Positions 33,533-43,773 are shown, counted from the stretch's first letter. The stretch is DNA of 64,000 nt from Agrostemma githago (GCA_958450325.1 OY288257.1:59411938-59475937), one strand, 5' to 3'. Numbers and translations are program-made. Notes: generated by a model from the sequence alone, not told the origin.

Positions 33533-33548
33533 GAGCCCCCACTCTGAT
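33533..33548 (-). other. Element B polypurine tract
   Basis: The minus strand has AGAGTGGGGGCTC directly before the 3' LTR, as in element A. Confidence 0.7.
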
Positions 33549-34074
33549 TGAGGCTTGGACAGGGCGAAAGTCAGAGTAGCTACCAAGCCCGTTAAGACCT
33601 GGTAGACTTCCGGTCGGGTCGTTTATAGTCCATTAGACTCGCGTGAAGGGCTCGCCAGCCATAAGGCAGAGATCATACCCGTGCTCCGTGGGGACTTTGG
33701 GCCTGTCACGTAAGCCCTGGGTGTGCCTGTGTGTTGGCCCATCCCGTGCTATCCCGGAAAATGCTGCTGGGGAGATTTGATGACTTGCATGTCCCTGTTT
33801 GAGTCGTACCTGTATAAGTTACATAGAATGCATGCAACACGTAGGTAGTAAAATGACTCGTGCTGGGGAAAATGACTTTGAATTTTTGAAAATTTGAAAA
33901 TTTGAAAATTTTGAAATTTTGAAATTTTTGAAATCGACTCCTAAAGAATTTAGGAAAGTTCGGGATGATTATCCTCGCTAGTATCGGGACTAGGCTTGTG
34001 TGTTAATTCCCTTTTGGAATTTTTAGGAAATTTTTCCTAGAAGTGATATGGAAAGAAATTTGCAAGGCTAATGC
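33549..34074. other. Region between polypurine tract and antisense gene
   Basis: No gene seen. It starts with blocks shared with element A (to about 33670), then a simple 'gaaaatttgaaa' purine-rich tract near 33885-33930. Confidence 0.5.
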
Positions 34075-34082
34075 TATATATA
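34075..34082 (+). promoter_or_regulatory. Candidate TATA box of the antisense gene
   Basis: TATATATA on the plus strand, about 100 bp before the Met codon at 34185. It overlaps an in-frame ATG at 34071, which is therefore unlikely to be the start. Confidence 0.5.
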
Positions 34083-34184
34083 GCCCCCTATGCTCTTGAT
34101 TTTCTTCATAATTCCATCACAAGAATTTTTTTTATTTCCCTTAAGGCAAAAAGAAAGTCTCTTTATCCTTTTAAGAAATCCATC

Positions 34185-35979
34185 ATGGGAATCGATAGAT
34201 TGAGTGCTATGTTGCAGGCGTGGTCCCGTCAATTTAGGGATGCTGATAGGGTGGTCTTGAATCAGACGGGTATAACTCAGCTGTACCCGTTCCGTCAGAT
34301 GGTGATTGATCGTTACTTCTTGGATGCATGCTTGGCTTACTGGGATGACATATATCATGTCTTTGCTTTCCCTCGGGGCGAGATCTGTCCTTTACCTGAA
34401 GAGATCGCAGCTATAGGAGGATGGAACCCGATGCTTCGGCCCGTCGTCCCGTATTCAGTCTATGACCCAAAGAGGAAGCTGAGGAAATTTCTGGGGCTAT
34501 CCCATAACGAAGTATCCCGTATGATGGAAGGTGGCAATATTTCTCTGATCGACTTGGCCGAGAAATTCATGAACCCGCAGGATGTCCGGGTGAGGTCAGC
34601 CCATAGCCGTAGGGCCTTTTCTTTTTGCATGCTCCATGTTTACGCTTTTGAAGGTCACATGGATTTGCTATCTTGCATGGGTAGTGCCCGTCTTATAACG
34701 GTGGTGGACTTGATGGAGACTGAACATAGTCCGGCTTGGTTAATCACGGGCGAAATCATCCAAGGATTAGATAATCGCAAAAGAGACTCGTCCGTTCGTC
34801 TCACCGGAAGCACCCGTTTGCTGCAAGTACGTTGAACCTCTTTTTTTTTTTATGTATTTCTCGATTTTTGAATTTTTCGAGAATCTGGCTACTGCAGTGG
34901 GCACTCGATCGAGTCACCCTGGCACTCAACCGAGTGCCTTCGTAAAAAGCATTCTGTTCGCTTCCAGTGACGCCACTCGATCGAGTCACGCTGACACTCG
35001 ATCGAGTGTCGTCCGTTTTGTCTCGAAATCTAAAGCTTTTGTTTTCCTTTTTCAGATTTGGCTTTATGAGAGGCTATCGGTGATAGATCCTCCCCTAGAT
35101 GCTAGCAACTATCGTCATAACCAACTGATGACGAGGAGGCGGGCCATCGATTTTTCTCGCCTGATTAGCCAGAAATATTGGGATGAGGTGCTATCAATCC
35201 ACGGTGGGCGGTTGATTCGATGGGTCGTGCCATGGTGGCCCATCCAAGTTTGGTCAGGTTTGGACCCGAGGGAGAGGGCCCGTTATCAAGTCATCTTCTC
35301 TTTCAACCAAACGGTTCATCTTTACCCGGATCGCATACTAAGGCAGTATGGACGAACTCAGCGGATACCAGAAATAGAGGCAATCGTGAGTGACCCTACC
35401 CAATTGACTGATTTAATGTGTGATACTTGGGCTCAACGGTGGTACACCCGGCATACTTGGCCTATTTCCAAATCTCGCCACTCGATCTGGGTTTCAGATT
35501 CATATACCAAGTGGACTAAAGCAGGTGATGCTAAAGCCCGGGCTGCTTTGAAGGTTGATGAGGCCTTTGACCTGCTGAGGAGAGAACAGGCTAAAGACAA
35601 CAGGGGGTTCTTTGATGAGGGAGATACTCCAGCTACCCTAGTCCGTCTAATGTCAGGATACAAGAAGAAGGCTAAGACTCGAGCTGAAGGGTCCGGTGCT
35701 AAAGGTGCTCGGGGGAAGGTGAGCCCCCAGACAGATTTGGAAAGGAGACTGGGCCCTAGACTAGCCGTGCAGGACCGACTTGGCCCACGGGATAGGCTAC
35801 CCGAGCATGTGCGAGCCCGACTTGGGCCGAAGACTGTGATTGAAGACCCGTCGTCAAAGAAACGGGCTCGTGCTAAGGAGGTTCCTCTTGTGATTAGGGA
35901 ACGCTCATCCCCACCTCGACGACCTCGGGCTCCACGCGACCCGAAGGACAAGGGAAAGGGGAAGATGCCGGGATACTAG
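34185..35979 (+). CDS. Plant-mobile-domain-like protein, two exons, antisense to the retroelement
   Basis: Exon 1 is 34185-34826 and exon 2 is 35056-35979; joined in phase 0 they give about 521 residues. The donor is CAA|GTACGT and the acceptor TTTTTCAG follows a pyrimidine tract. The splice brings together a continuous LLQ-IWLYERL segment, typical of plant mobile domain (PMD) proteins, which were named for their occurrence in host genes and transposons. Exon 1 has the conserved helical blocks (YFLDACLAYWDD, FAFPRGEICPLPEEIA, then ITVVDLMETEHSPAW). Exon 2 has an aromatic-rich block (VVPWWPIQVWSGLD) and a very basic Arg/Pro/Lys tail with RLGPR-like repeats (about residues 425-521), perhaps nuclear. 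The molecular function of PMD is not established; MAIN and MAIL1 in Arabidopsis are linked to transposon silencing. Both exons are open with no lesions, unlike the neighbouring pol. Confidence 0.8.
34827..35055 (+). other. Intron of the PMD-like gene, carrying a palindrome tetrad
   Basis: A 229-bp GT...AG intron. It contains ACTCGRYCGAGT dyads starting at 34903, 34924, 34975 and 34996 (spacings 21, 51, 21 bp). The dyad at 34924 has one arm change (ACTCA). The intron happens to stay open in the frame of exon 2 for most of its length, but read-through from exon 1 meets a TGA at 34833. Confidence 0.75.
34903..35007 (+). promoter_or_regulatory. Intronic palindrome tetrad
   Basis: The same four-dyad, 21/51/21-bp module as in the LTRs, at a non-LTR location. 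It could act as an enhancer or operator for the PMD-like gene, or on the element transcript from the other strand. Confidence 0.65.
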
Positions 35980-36079
35980 TCTCCTAATTTTATTATTTGA
36001 ATATTACTACTATTATTTTGTGTGATTTTTGTTATTTTGCCGTTTTTTTTTTTGTTATTCCTGAGTTTATCGAGATATT

Positions 36080-36085
36080 AATAAA
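36080..36085 (+). terminator. Candidate poly(A) signal of the PMD-like gene
   Basis: AATAAA about 100 bp after the stop codon, in a T-rich context. It places the 3' end before the convergent integrase gene. Confidence 0.5.
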
Positions 36086-36126
36086 GACATATTATTGAAT
36101 ACCGTTCATGTCTTTTCGTTTATTGC

Positions 36127-36194
36127 AGTGGTTGTACCTTTTGAGGGGTTGCCTACGTATCCACAATTAGCGGAATCAAACCAACCGTAGTTCA
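36127..36194 (-). other. Conserved non-coding module, element B copy
   Basis: 'gttgcctacgtatccac', a variable loop, then 'ggaatcaaacc' and 'accgtagttc'. It lies between the ends of the convergent integrase and PMD-like genes and is shared with all Tat-related elements in the window. Confidence 0.55.
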
Positions 36195-36363
36195 AAATTT
36201 GATTTGATTGATTTTTTGCAATTTTCGAAATTCATCAAGATTATTAATTCGAGATGTGCGACAGTAGAATAGTTAATTCTAACTTATTGACTTGTCTAAA
36301 ATTTTGAAAATTTATAAAAAGACTAAGTTTTACAAATTTTTGCAAATGACATTGAGATTGGGC

Positions 36364-37794
36364 TTATGGGTAGTAGCGCTTCAGCTGGTCCAAGTTGGTC
36401 GGGTTGACGAACTCGTTACCGTCCATGTCCGTTAGCATCACCGCTCCTCCCGATAGGATTTTCTTGACTAAGTATGGCCCAGCCCAATTGGGCTTGAATT
36501 TTCCCCTTGGGTCAACCGGCAGTAAGGCACGAACCGATTTTAGGACCAAATCACCTTCCTTGATTTTCCTGGGCCTAACCCTTTTGTTGAAAGCTCGTTG
36601 GATTCTCTTTTGATACACTTGAATATTATTGAGGGCCCGAGATCGCCGTTCGTCTAGTAAGACTAGCGAGTCGTATCGGGCTTGGACCCAATCCGCTTCG
36701 GGTACCTGACTTTCAAGCAAAATCCTTAGGGATGGTACTTTTAGCTCGACCGGTTGGACTGCTTCCATTCCATATGTCAGGTAATATGAAGTTGCTCCGG
36801 TTGCAGTGCGAATCGAAGTTCGGTACCCCCATAAGGCAAAAGGTATCTTGTCGGGCCAATCCCGATAATTCTCAGCCATCTTTTTTAGTATGGTGACAAT
36901 TGTTTTGTTGGCCGCTTCTACTGCTCCATTTGTTTGGGGTCGGTAAGGTGAAGACGTATGCCTCTGAATTCTGTATTTCGCCAGTAATGCGGTAGTTTCA
37001 GCTTGAAAGTGGGTCCCGTGATCACTAATAAATTCGTGTGGGATCCCGTATCGGCATATAATCTTATTTTGGATAAATTTGGCCACGTGCTTGGCGTTCA
37101 AGACACGGTATGACTCGGCTTCTACCCATTTGGTGAAGTAGTCGATGGCCACCAAAATGAAGCAATGTCCTCCCGTCCCGGAAGGATGTACTTTCCCAAT
37201 TATGTCTATACCCCATGTCGAAAATGGCCATGGTGATGTCATGGTATATAATAAGGAAGATGGCATATGTTGTACATTACCGAAGATCTGGCAGTTATGG
37301 CAGTGCTTGACGTATAACTGACAGTCTGTCTCCATGGTGTTCCAGTAATACCCGAGCCTCATGATTTTGCGGGATAGCATATGGGCGTTCATATGCGGAC
37401 CGTTTTCACCGTCGTGGACCTCGACCATGACCTTTTCGGCCTGTATTTTGTTGATGAATAGGAGGAGAGCCCCTTGTGCCGTCTTTTTGTATAATTGCCC
37501 GTCGTCAGTACGAACAAATTGAGTTGCTAATCTTCGCAAGGCCTTTTTGGCCCGATTTTCAGCTCCAGCGGGATATTCTCCTGTTGTCAGGTAGGTTAGG
37601 ACGGCTTGATACCAAGGTTCTGGGTCAGTTATCTCGATATCTTGAATGACATGAATGTAGGCCGGCTCTGACCGCCTTTCGACACAGATTGGCATGCTGG
37701 TCAGGTGGTCCGGGATGTTCAGTAAAGATGCTAATTTGGAAAGTGCATCTGCAAACTGATTTTCTTCCCGAGGCAGGTAGATGTATTCTACTTT
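36364..37794 (-). CDS. Tat integrase with upstream end of RNase H
   Basis: Open from just after a TAG at 37795-37797; the first Met, at 37695, gives 443 residues. The first part (KVEYIYLPREEN... ADALSKLAS) closes the second RNase H. Counting from the Met at 37695, the integrase zinc finger uses H94, a second His near 101-105, C132 and C135. The catalytic triad is D164 (GIDIIG), D225 (ISDHGTHF) and E260 (NGAVEAANK). The C-terminal domain (about 350-443) has the KIKEGDLVLK and WAGPYLVKKIL blocks of the gypsy GPY/F region. Integrase would insert the cDNA into the genome. The integrase portion is intact, but expression would require passing the upstream stops. Confidence 0.85.
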   Translation of the reverse strand, partial: KVEYIYLPREENQFADALSKLASLLNIPDHLTSMPICVERRSEPAYIHVIQDIEITDPEPWYQAVLTYLTTGEYPAGAENRAKKALRRLATQFVRTDDGQLYKKTAQGALLLFINKIQAEKVMVEVHDGENGPHMNAHMLSRKIMRLGYYWNTMETDCQLYVKHCHNCQIFGNVQHMPSSLLYTMTSPWPFSTWGIDIIGKVHPSGTGGHCFILVAIDYFTKWVEAESYRVLNAKHVAKFIQNKIICRYGIPHEFISDHGTHFQAETTALLAKYRIQRHTSSPYRPQTNGAVEAANKTIVTILKKMAENYRDWPDKIPFALWGYRTSIRTATGATSYYLTYGMEAVQPVELKVPSLRILLESQVPEADWVQARYDSLVLLDERRSRALNNIQVYQKRIQRAFNKRVRPRKIKEGDLVLKSVRALLPVDPRGKFKPNWAGPYLVKKILSGGAVMLTDMDGNEFVNPTNLDQLKRYYP

Positions 37795-39303
37795 CTAGAA
37801 TTATTTCTCTAGAACCCTTACTCGTGGTTGGTAAGCCACGAGATTGGCGTTCCGAGTTTTCCATTTTTGGAGTGCTTGATTGATGACCAGTGATGAATCA
37901 CCGTGGACCCGGAGGTTTGTTACCCCTAAATCAGCAGCGGCTTGCAACCCGTGAATGCATGCTTCGTATTCGGCTGCGTTGTTGGTCACGTCGAAGTCCA
38001 ACTTGATGGATAAGGGAGTGTGTTCCCCTTGGGGTGAGATTAACAGAATTCCGACCCCAAATCCTCGGAAGTTGGATGCTCCATCGAAATACAGATCCCA
38101 TGTCTCGGTATCGGTATGGAATATGTCTTCATCTGGAAAGGCCCATGTATCAGTGTGGCCTTCTTCGGATATTGGGCTGTCAGCGAGGAATTCGGCAACT
38201 ACCCGGCCTTTGATGGCTTTTAATGGTACGAACTTGAGGTCGAACTCGGATAACATTAAAGTCCACCTTGACATCCTGCCGTTGAGGATGGGCTTCTCGA
38301 ATAAGTACTTGATTGGATCCATTTTGGATAAAACATGTACCTCGTGGCTAAGCATGTAATGTCGGAGCTTTTTAATGGCCCAAACTAATGCCAGGCACGT
38401 TTTCTCGAGCGTTGTGTGTTTGCACTCGTATTCAAGGAACTTCTTACTGATATAGTAAATGGCCCGCTCTTCTGAATCAACTGTCTGGGCCAGCATAGCC
38501 TCCATGGCTGTCTCGATTGTTGTTAGATATAACGACAAAGGCAAGCCGTGTTGAGGTGGCATTAGTACCGGCGGAGCAGACAGAATCTCCTTGATTTTAT
38601 CGAAAGCCGCTTGACATTTATCGTCCCATAGCACCCGTTCTCCGATTTTTAGCTTTTTGAAGATGGGTTCACATACCATGGTTAGTTTTGAAATGAACCG
38701 GCTGATGTACTGGACTTTCCCGAGAAACCCCCTTATTTCCTTTTCAGTCTTGGGTGGCTGCATCTCGGTGATGGGTTTGATTTTAGCTGGGTCGACCTCG
38801 ATGCCGCGTTGGCTAACGATATGGCCCATTAATTTGTCTGACGTTACCCCAAAACTGCATTTTTGTGGGTTCAGTCTCATGTTGTATTTACGTAGTCGGG
38901 GGAAGAACTTTCTTAGGACCGGAATGTGGCCGCTTCGGTTCTTGGATTTGACGATCATATCGTCAACATAGACTTCCACCTCCTTATGCATCATGTCGTG
39001 TAATAAGGTGGTCGCGGTCCGTTGATAAGTGGCTCCAGCGTTGATAAGCCCAAATGGCATGACGGTGTAACAGTAAGTACCCCATGGTGTGATGAAGGTG
39101 GTCTTACCCATATCCTCTTCTGCCATTTTAATCTGATTGTATCCGGCATACCCGTCCATGAACGATAGAAGGGCATGGTCGGCCGTATTATCCACCAAAA
39201 TGTCGATGTGTGGTAACGGAAAATCGTCTTTTGGGCTGGCCTTGTTTAGGTCCCGGAAGTCCACGCATACTCGCACCTTGCCGTCCTTCTTGGGTACCGG
39301 CAC
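37795..39303 (-). pseudogene. Tat reverse transcriptase and two RNase H domains (broken)
   Basis: From residue 1 at 39303: RT fingers (MPVPKKDGKVRVCVDFRDLN), palm with YVDD at residues 112-115, thumb, then a first RNase H whose catalytic Asp motif is replaced (LYLTTIETAMEAML), typical of the degenerate connection domain. A second, archaeal-like RNase H follows with LYFDGASN, TNNAAEYEA and VHGDSSLV supplying the D, E, D acids. Two in-frame stops, TAA (37801-37803) and TAG (37795-37797), cut the last part of this RNase H. The frame is continuous with integrase downstream. Confidence 0.85.
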
Positions 39304-40427
39304 GATGTTTGCAACCCAGTCTGGATATTAAGACACTTGTATAAAACCCGCTTTGAATTGTTATCGACCTCTTCTTTGACTTTAAGAGACCATTCAGGCT
39401 TCATTCTTCTGAGCTTCTGTTTTACCGGTTTGCACCCATCTTTTATTGGTATTCGGTGTTCTGCTATTTCTCGATCTATTCCCGGCATGTCCTTATAGGA
39501 CCATGCAAAGACGTCTTTAAATTCTAGGAGGAGGTCTATGAACTGTTGTCTCTCCTCTGGATCTAAAGATTGGCCCAACTTAAGCATCTGGGGCTCTAAA
39601 GTGGTTCCCACGTTGATGGACTCGGTTTCTTCGATTACCGGATCTCGGGATTCCCTTTGCTCGAGCTGCTCGACCAGATGTTGTGGTAGAGGTACCTGTT
39701 CGTCGGGTTTCTCAATGTCATTGCATATAAAATTTTTGAATTTGAGAAAATTTTGGAAATAAGACAAGTCGTAAGCAGAACGGTGTTCGTTATTATTATT
39801 AATGGTAAATTTTGAAAATAGCTCGAATAGAGCTGCCATCTGATCGTTGGTCAGTGGCGGGAGAGGGAGAGGTCTTGGGACAGACCCCGAGACCTCAGTG
39901 GCTAAGGGAAGAGGGATTACAGACTCGACTCCAGCACCAGACCCTCTAAACTCGGACTCAAACTCCGACTCTGACTCAGACTCAGACTCAGACTCGGTAT
40001 CCGGCATGTCTCCCTCGCCGGTGGTCAACTTGTAGACCCGTCCTTGACTGTCGGTCCATTTGACGGTCTTCCTCCAGGCCCTTGTCCCCGTATCTGCACC
40101 CACTTCGGTGATCAGCTTTGTTGGGTCAAACCGATCGCTGCGGAGGATTAGATTGACCAGGCCATCCTTCGGAGCAGGGACGGTCTTGTCTTCTCCAAAT
40201 AAAAGCCCCAGCACGGGCTCGGAGTCGCCTTCTTTTTCGGACTCGTCTTGGATGATGGTGAATATATCATTGGGGATAAAGTTGCATTCCCGAGCCGTTT
40301 TGGTCTCGGGATATGTGATGGTGGGTTGGTAGAGGCCCACTTGAACAGCTCTGAAGACTGGAGTGACAAATTTGATTGCATAGGCCCGGCCCACATTCTC
40401 CGAGCTTATAGTATATCCCAATCCGAG
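39246..40427 (-). pseudogene. Protease-RT linker and RT N-terminus (broken)
   Basis: In the same frame as gag-protease, directly after a TGA at 40428-40430. It contains an acidic Ser-Glu repeat (SESESESESEFESEF) at about residues 138-152 of this frame, and the RT entry segment ending KLRRMKPEW. Near 39,355 a single-base shift leaves the RT frame, and a TAA at 39328-39330 interrupts the correct frame before the RT fingers. There is no ATG after the TGA, so synthesis would need read-through. Confidence 0.75.
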
Positions 40428-42710
40428 TCAGGACTCTGCATTGTCTAATACCTCGATGATCTTCCCTACCGGAAGGTATGGTCTTGAGGTAGCTCCGGGT
40501 AGGTAACCCAGATTTTGTAGCATCGTGTCGATGCTAGGGGCGAAGTAGGGTTTGAAGAGATATTCCTCCTCAATCATACCCACGAAGTCGAATCCTCGTG
40601 GTTCGGCCCGGTTCGTGGCATTACAGCTAGCCACGGTCATCGGGGTCGCCTCCAGTGTGATGATACCGTCTTTAAGTGGCATCTTGACTTTTCGGTGGAG
40701 GGTAGATGTCACGGCCTTGACTGTGTGGATCCAAGGCCTTCCTAGCAAGAGGTTGAATGATGAGGTGACATCTATCACCTGGAACTCCAGCTCTTTTTCG
40801 ATTGGACCCGTTATGATCTTCAATTTAACAGCCCCGGCGACTGGCTTTGGGCTTCCGTCGAAAGCCTGAATAGTTTGTGCTGTCGGGAGATAGTCGGCAT
40901 CAGTGATGCCGAGGGCCCTAGCGGTCCTTAGGGATAGGACGTTCACGGCTGATCCGTCGTCAATAAGGGTCATCGGGAGATACTTACCCTTGCAGATGAC
41001 CGTGATATATATGGCCAGATTATGATTGGGCCCAAATGATGGTAGGTCAGCTTCGGAGAAGGTTATGAGCGGGCCTTCTTCTTTGGATTTGCCCTTAAGG
41101 TAGGGCATGATGGTAGCTACCATTTCAGCGGGGGTAGCTTCTGAGTCGACCTTGATTTCATTGAGAGCCTTAGTCAGTGCTTCCCGATGAGCCTGTGAGC
41201 TAACCAATATTTGCCATATGGTTAAGTCAGCTCGAACCCTCTTCATTTGTTGGACCAAAGCCGTGTCATTGCTTGGTTCCTCGGGGATTAGTTCCGTCCT
41301 GGCAGGTTCAGTGACGGGTGTTGGAGTGGCGCGCCCAGCAATGGCGAGGTGGTTGGTGGCCAAGGCCTTGGACTTGGCTTTTCGGACTTCTTCCCTGGTG
41401 ACGGGGACAGCTTCCCCTTTAGCCAGGTACACATCATCCTCATCATCGAACCATATCCCGTTGATTTGTGGGATAAACGGGGAAATGAGGTGAGAACAGT
41501 CAATTACCTCCCCCGTAAATATGGCATGGGCACTGAACGGGTTCTCTTTGCTGCTCGGCTTGTCTCCGGGCAACGAGATCTTCCCGCTCTCGATAAGATC
41601 TTGGATTAGATGCTTTAGTTTCCAACATTTTTCAGTATCATGCCCGTTACCCCGGTGATACTGACAGTAGGCTTGAGCATTATAGTATTTGAACCTCTTC
41701 TCTACTAGAGTCTCTGGAGTTGGGCCTATTGGTTGGATCAGACCCTTCGAAGATAGCCTCTGTAAGGCGTAAGTATAGGTAGTCCCTATATCTGTGAATA
41801 CCCGATTTGGTGTATTCTTTTTGGATGAGGTGTCGAGTAGATTTACCTCGTCAAAGATGTTGCGGGTTGCAGCTGTAGGTGTGGGCTTGTTTGTAGATGA
41901 GCTAGCCCCTTGATAGCCTTTGGTAGAGGCCTTAGTCAGGTTCTCTAGCCTTAAGTCATCCTCGATTATCGTGCCCATTTCAGTGAGGACAACAAAGTTT
42001 GGGATGATAGCGTACCGGAGGTGGACCCGGTAGGATGAGAGTAGATTTTTGACGAAGGCTTCCACTAGGGCCTTCTCGCCGGGCTTGTCGACCAGCTTCA
42101 CACTCTCGGCCCTCCACCGTTGCAGATATTTTGTGAACCCTTCTTTGGGCTCTTGGGCCATTACCTCCAGAGTACGCATTGTAGTCTGGATTTCAGTGTT
42201 GTCGGCGTAGTTCCGAGCAAACTCGGTCGCCACATCATCCCAAGTCTTGTATTTCTTGGGGTCGAGCCTGTAGAACCAGACCTTAGGGTGTTTCTCCAAG
42301 GAAGAAGGGAACAAGTGCTTGAACATAGTTGACTTCACCCCTTTGACTGCCATGAAGTCCTTGAAAGCCCGGATGTGATGGACCGGGTCTTCGGTACCCT
42401 CAAACATAGGAAGTCCCGTTAAGTTGAGGTTAGCAGGAAGCTCGTTATCTAAAGGTGAATAGATACGAGCATTCTCGGTGTGGATCGAGTTGTTCGTCGA
42501 TAGATGGACTTGTTCCTCGAGCCTACGAACAATACTAACCAGCTCGGCCATGGGCCCAGTGGGCTCGGCTTCTTCGGTAGGGACCCTCTTCTCTACGGTG
42601 CTCAGTCGGGTGGATAAAGTCGCTTGATTGACCTGGATGGCGGCCAGTTGGGTTTCGATCTTGGCGAGAGAGTCTTTCAGTTCGTCCATCTTGCGTTGAT
42701 GTCTTGTCAC
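40428..42710 (-). CDS. Tat Gag-protease, full length
   Basis: 760 residues. N-terminal coiled-coil-like segment (about 5-75), retrotransposon gag core (about 95-255) with GLPMFEGTEDPVHH, W-DDVATEFARNYADNTE and FTKYLQRWRAESVKLVDKP, and a zinc-knuckle-like C-X2-H-X4-H-X4-C at 349-362. The aspartic protease has the box IDDGSAVNVL at about 583-592 and LLLGRPWIH at about 653-661. It ends at a TGA followed in frame by the RT linker, so gag-pro and RT share one frame; the TGA is either a mutation or a read-through site. The start Met at 42710 aligns with the start of the short Gag at 58210. Confidence 0.88.
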   Translation of the reverse strand: MTRHQRKMDELKDSLAKIETQLAAIQVNQATLSTRLSTVEKRVPTEEAEPTGPMAELVSIVRRLEEQVHLSTNNSIHTENARIYSPLDNELPANLNLTGLPMFEGTEDPVHHIRAFKDFMAVKGVKSTMFKHLFPSSLEKHPKVWFYRLDPKKYKTWDDVATEFARNYADNTEIQTTMRTLEVMAQEPKEGFTKYLQRWRAESVKLVDKPGEKALVEAFVKNLLSSYRVHLRYAIIPNFVVLTEMGTIIEDDLRLENLTKASTKGYQGASSSTNKPTPTAATRNIFDEVNLLDTSSKKNTPNRVFTDIGTTYTYALQRLSSKGLIQPIGPTPETLVEKRFKYYNAQAYCQYHRGNGHDTEKCWKLKHLIQDLIESGKISLPGDKPSSKENPFSAHAIFTGEVIDCSHLISPFIPQINGIWFDDEDDVYLAKGEAVPVTREEVRKAKSKALATNHLAIAGRATPTPVTEPARTELIPEEPSNDTALVQQMKRVRADLTIWQILVSSQAHREALTKALNEIKVDSEATPAEMVATIMPYLKGKSKEEGPLITFSEADLPSFGPNHNLAIYITVICKGKYLPMTLIDDGSAVNVLSLRTARALGITDADYLPTAQTIQAFDGSPKPVAGAVKLKIITGPIEKELEFQVIDVTSSFNLLLGRPWIHTVKAVTSTLHRKVKMPLKDGIITLEATPMTVASCNATNRAEPRGFDFVGMIEEEYLFKPYFAPSIDTMLQNLGYLPGATSRPYLPVGKIIEVLDNAES

Positions 42711-43755
42711 GGGTGGCCTGTCTGTAAGAACACCACGTAATCAGAAACTAGCCCAAAATCCCGAAGTAGAAAGTACATCCCGAACAAGACTAAAAGGGAA
42801 ATGACTCGGAAAAGACACCTAGACGGGTGACTTGTGAACTGCGGGCCTTCCTTAGGATTCGGCGGGTGGGCCTAGTCCTGTTTGAAGGAAGGTTCACGTG
42901 AGACATCCCCAGACTTTATGGACTCGATTGTGTTGACGGGCCCTCCTATGTAGGGGTTTGTCCTACGTAGGTGGGACTTGCCTTAGTCTAATAAGGCGGA
43001 CTGGGAAGGGGAAGAAACTCGTGATGTAAGATCGACGGAGTTTCGACGCTATAGACCTTGACAACTTAAGACACGACCCGACACGGCTAAATACGGGAAG
43101 TCCTAGAAGTGGAAGGTTTTGAAAGTTGATGTTTTTTTTTGAAAAAGTCCGAGAAAACTCGGTTTGAGGGCCCAATTTCCGAAAAAAGACGAAAAGTTAT
43201 TGGGCCGCGGGTTTTGAAGGTTCGAAAGTATTTTCGAGTTTTGAATTGGGCAGCATACCGTCTAGAAAATAGGCTATTTTGAGTAAAATCATAAGTCCTG
43301 AATTCGGTATGTGTCCCGGGTTTTGAAATTGAATAGTTTGAAAAAAGATGCAATTTTGAAAAATTGACGGTTTTTTGAAAACGACTCGGAAACCAAGTAG
43401 CACGTAGTCACACAAGCATTATAACGACGCCATGTATGATCTATACTAAGTCTCGGTCGGTCTATAGAGGGTCTATACCAGTGTACATAGTCTAGACGTT
43501 GATCGGGACGGACTTCCTAAGTCGAGTTGATCTTAGAACATGCCGCGAAACCCACTCGAATCGACTATGGACACCTTTTGACATATCCATATTGGAGTAC
43601 ATCAACGGTATAGTGGGACGTCGGTCACGAGTACCGGCCCGGGAAAATATGGGTTATGCATGAACCGTAGAACTAAAACGCGTATTGTATTTGTCAAACG
43701 ATTTCTATTCAAGTCTCACCCTGAGGATGCCGATGGTAAGTCACGCATCAGTTAA
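42711..43755 (-). other. Element B 5' leader
   Basis: Untranslated. It shares with the other two Tat-related leaders the 'gatgtaagatcgacggag' block (43021) and the 'gtagcacgtagtcacacaag' block (43397). No gene seen. Confidence 0.55.
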
Positions 43756-43773
43756 TCCCCAGCGGAGTCGCCA
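43756..43773 (-). other. Element B primer-binding site, tRNA-Arg type
   Basis: TGGCGACTCCGCTGGGGA on the minus strand, 3 bp from the 5' LTR; identical to the PBS of elements A and the right-hand array. Confidence 0.78.

Noticed and set aside
35433..35951. 172-residue minus-strand frame inside PMD-like exon 2
   Set aside because: Shadow of the GC-rich, Arg-coding 3' part of the plus-strand exon; no domain.
34852..35979. Single-exon start of the PMD-like exon 2 at 34852
   Set aside because: The part before 35056 is palindrome-bearing intron; splicing at 34827-35055 restores a continuous PMD-type segment in phase.
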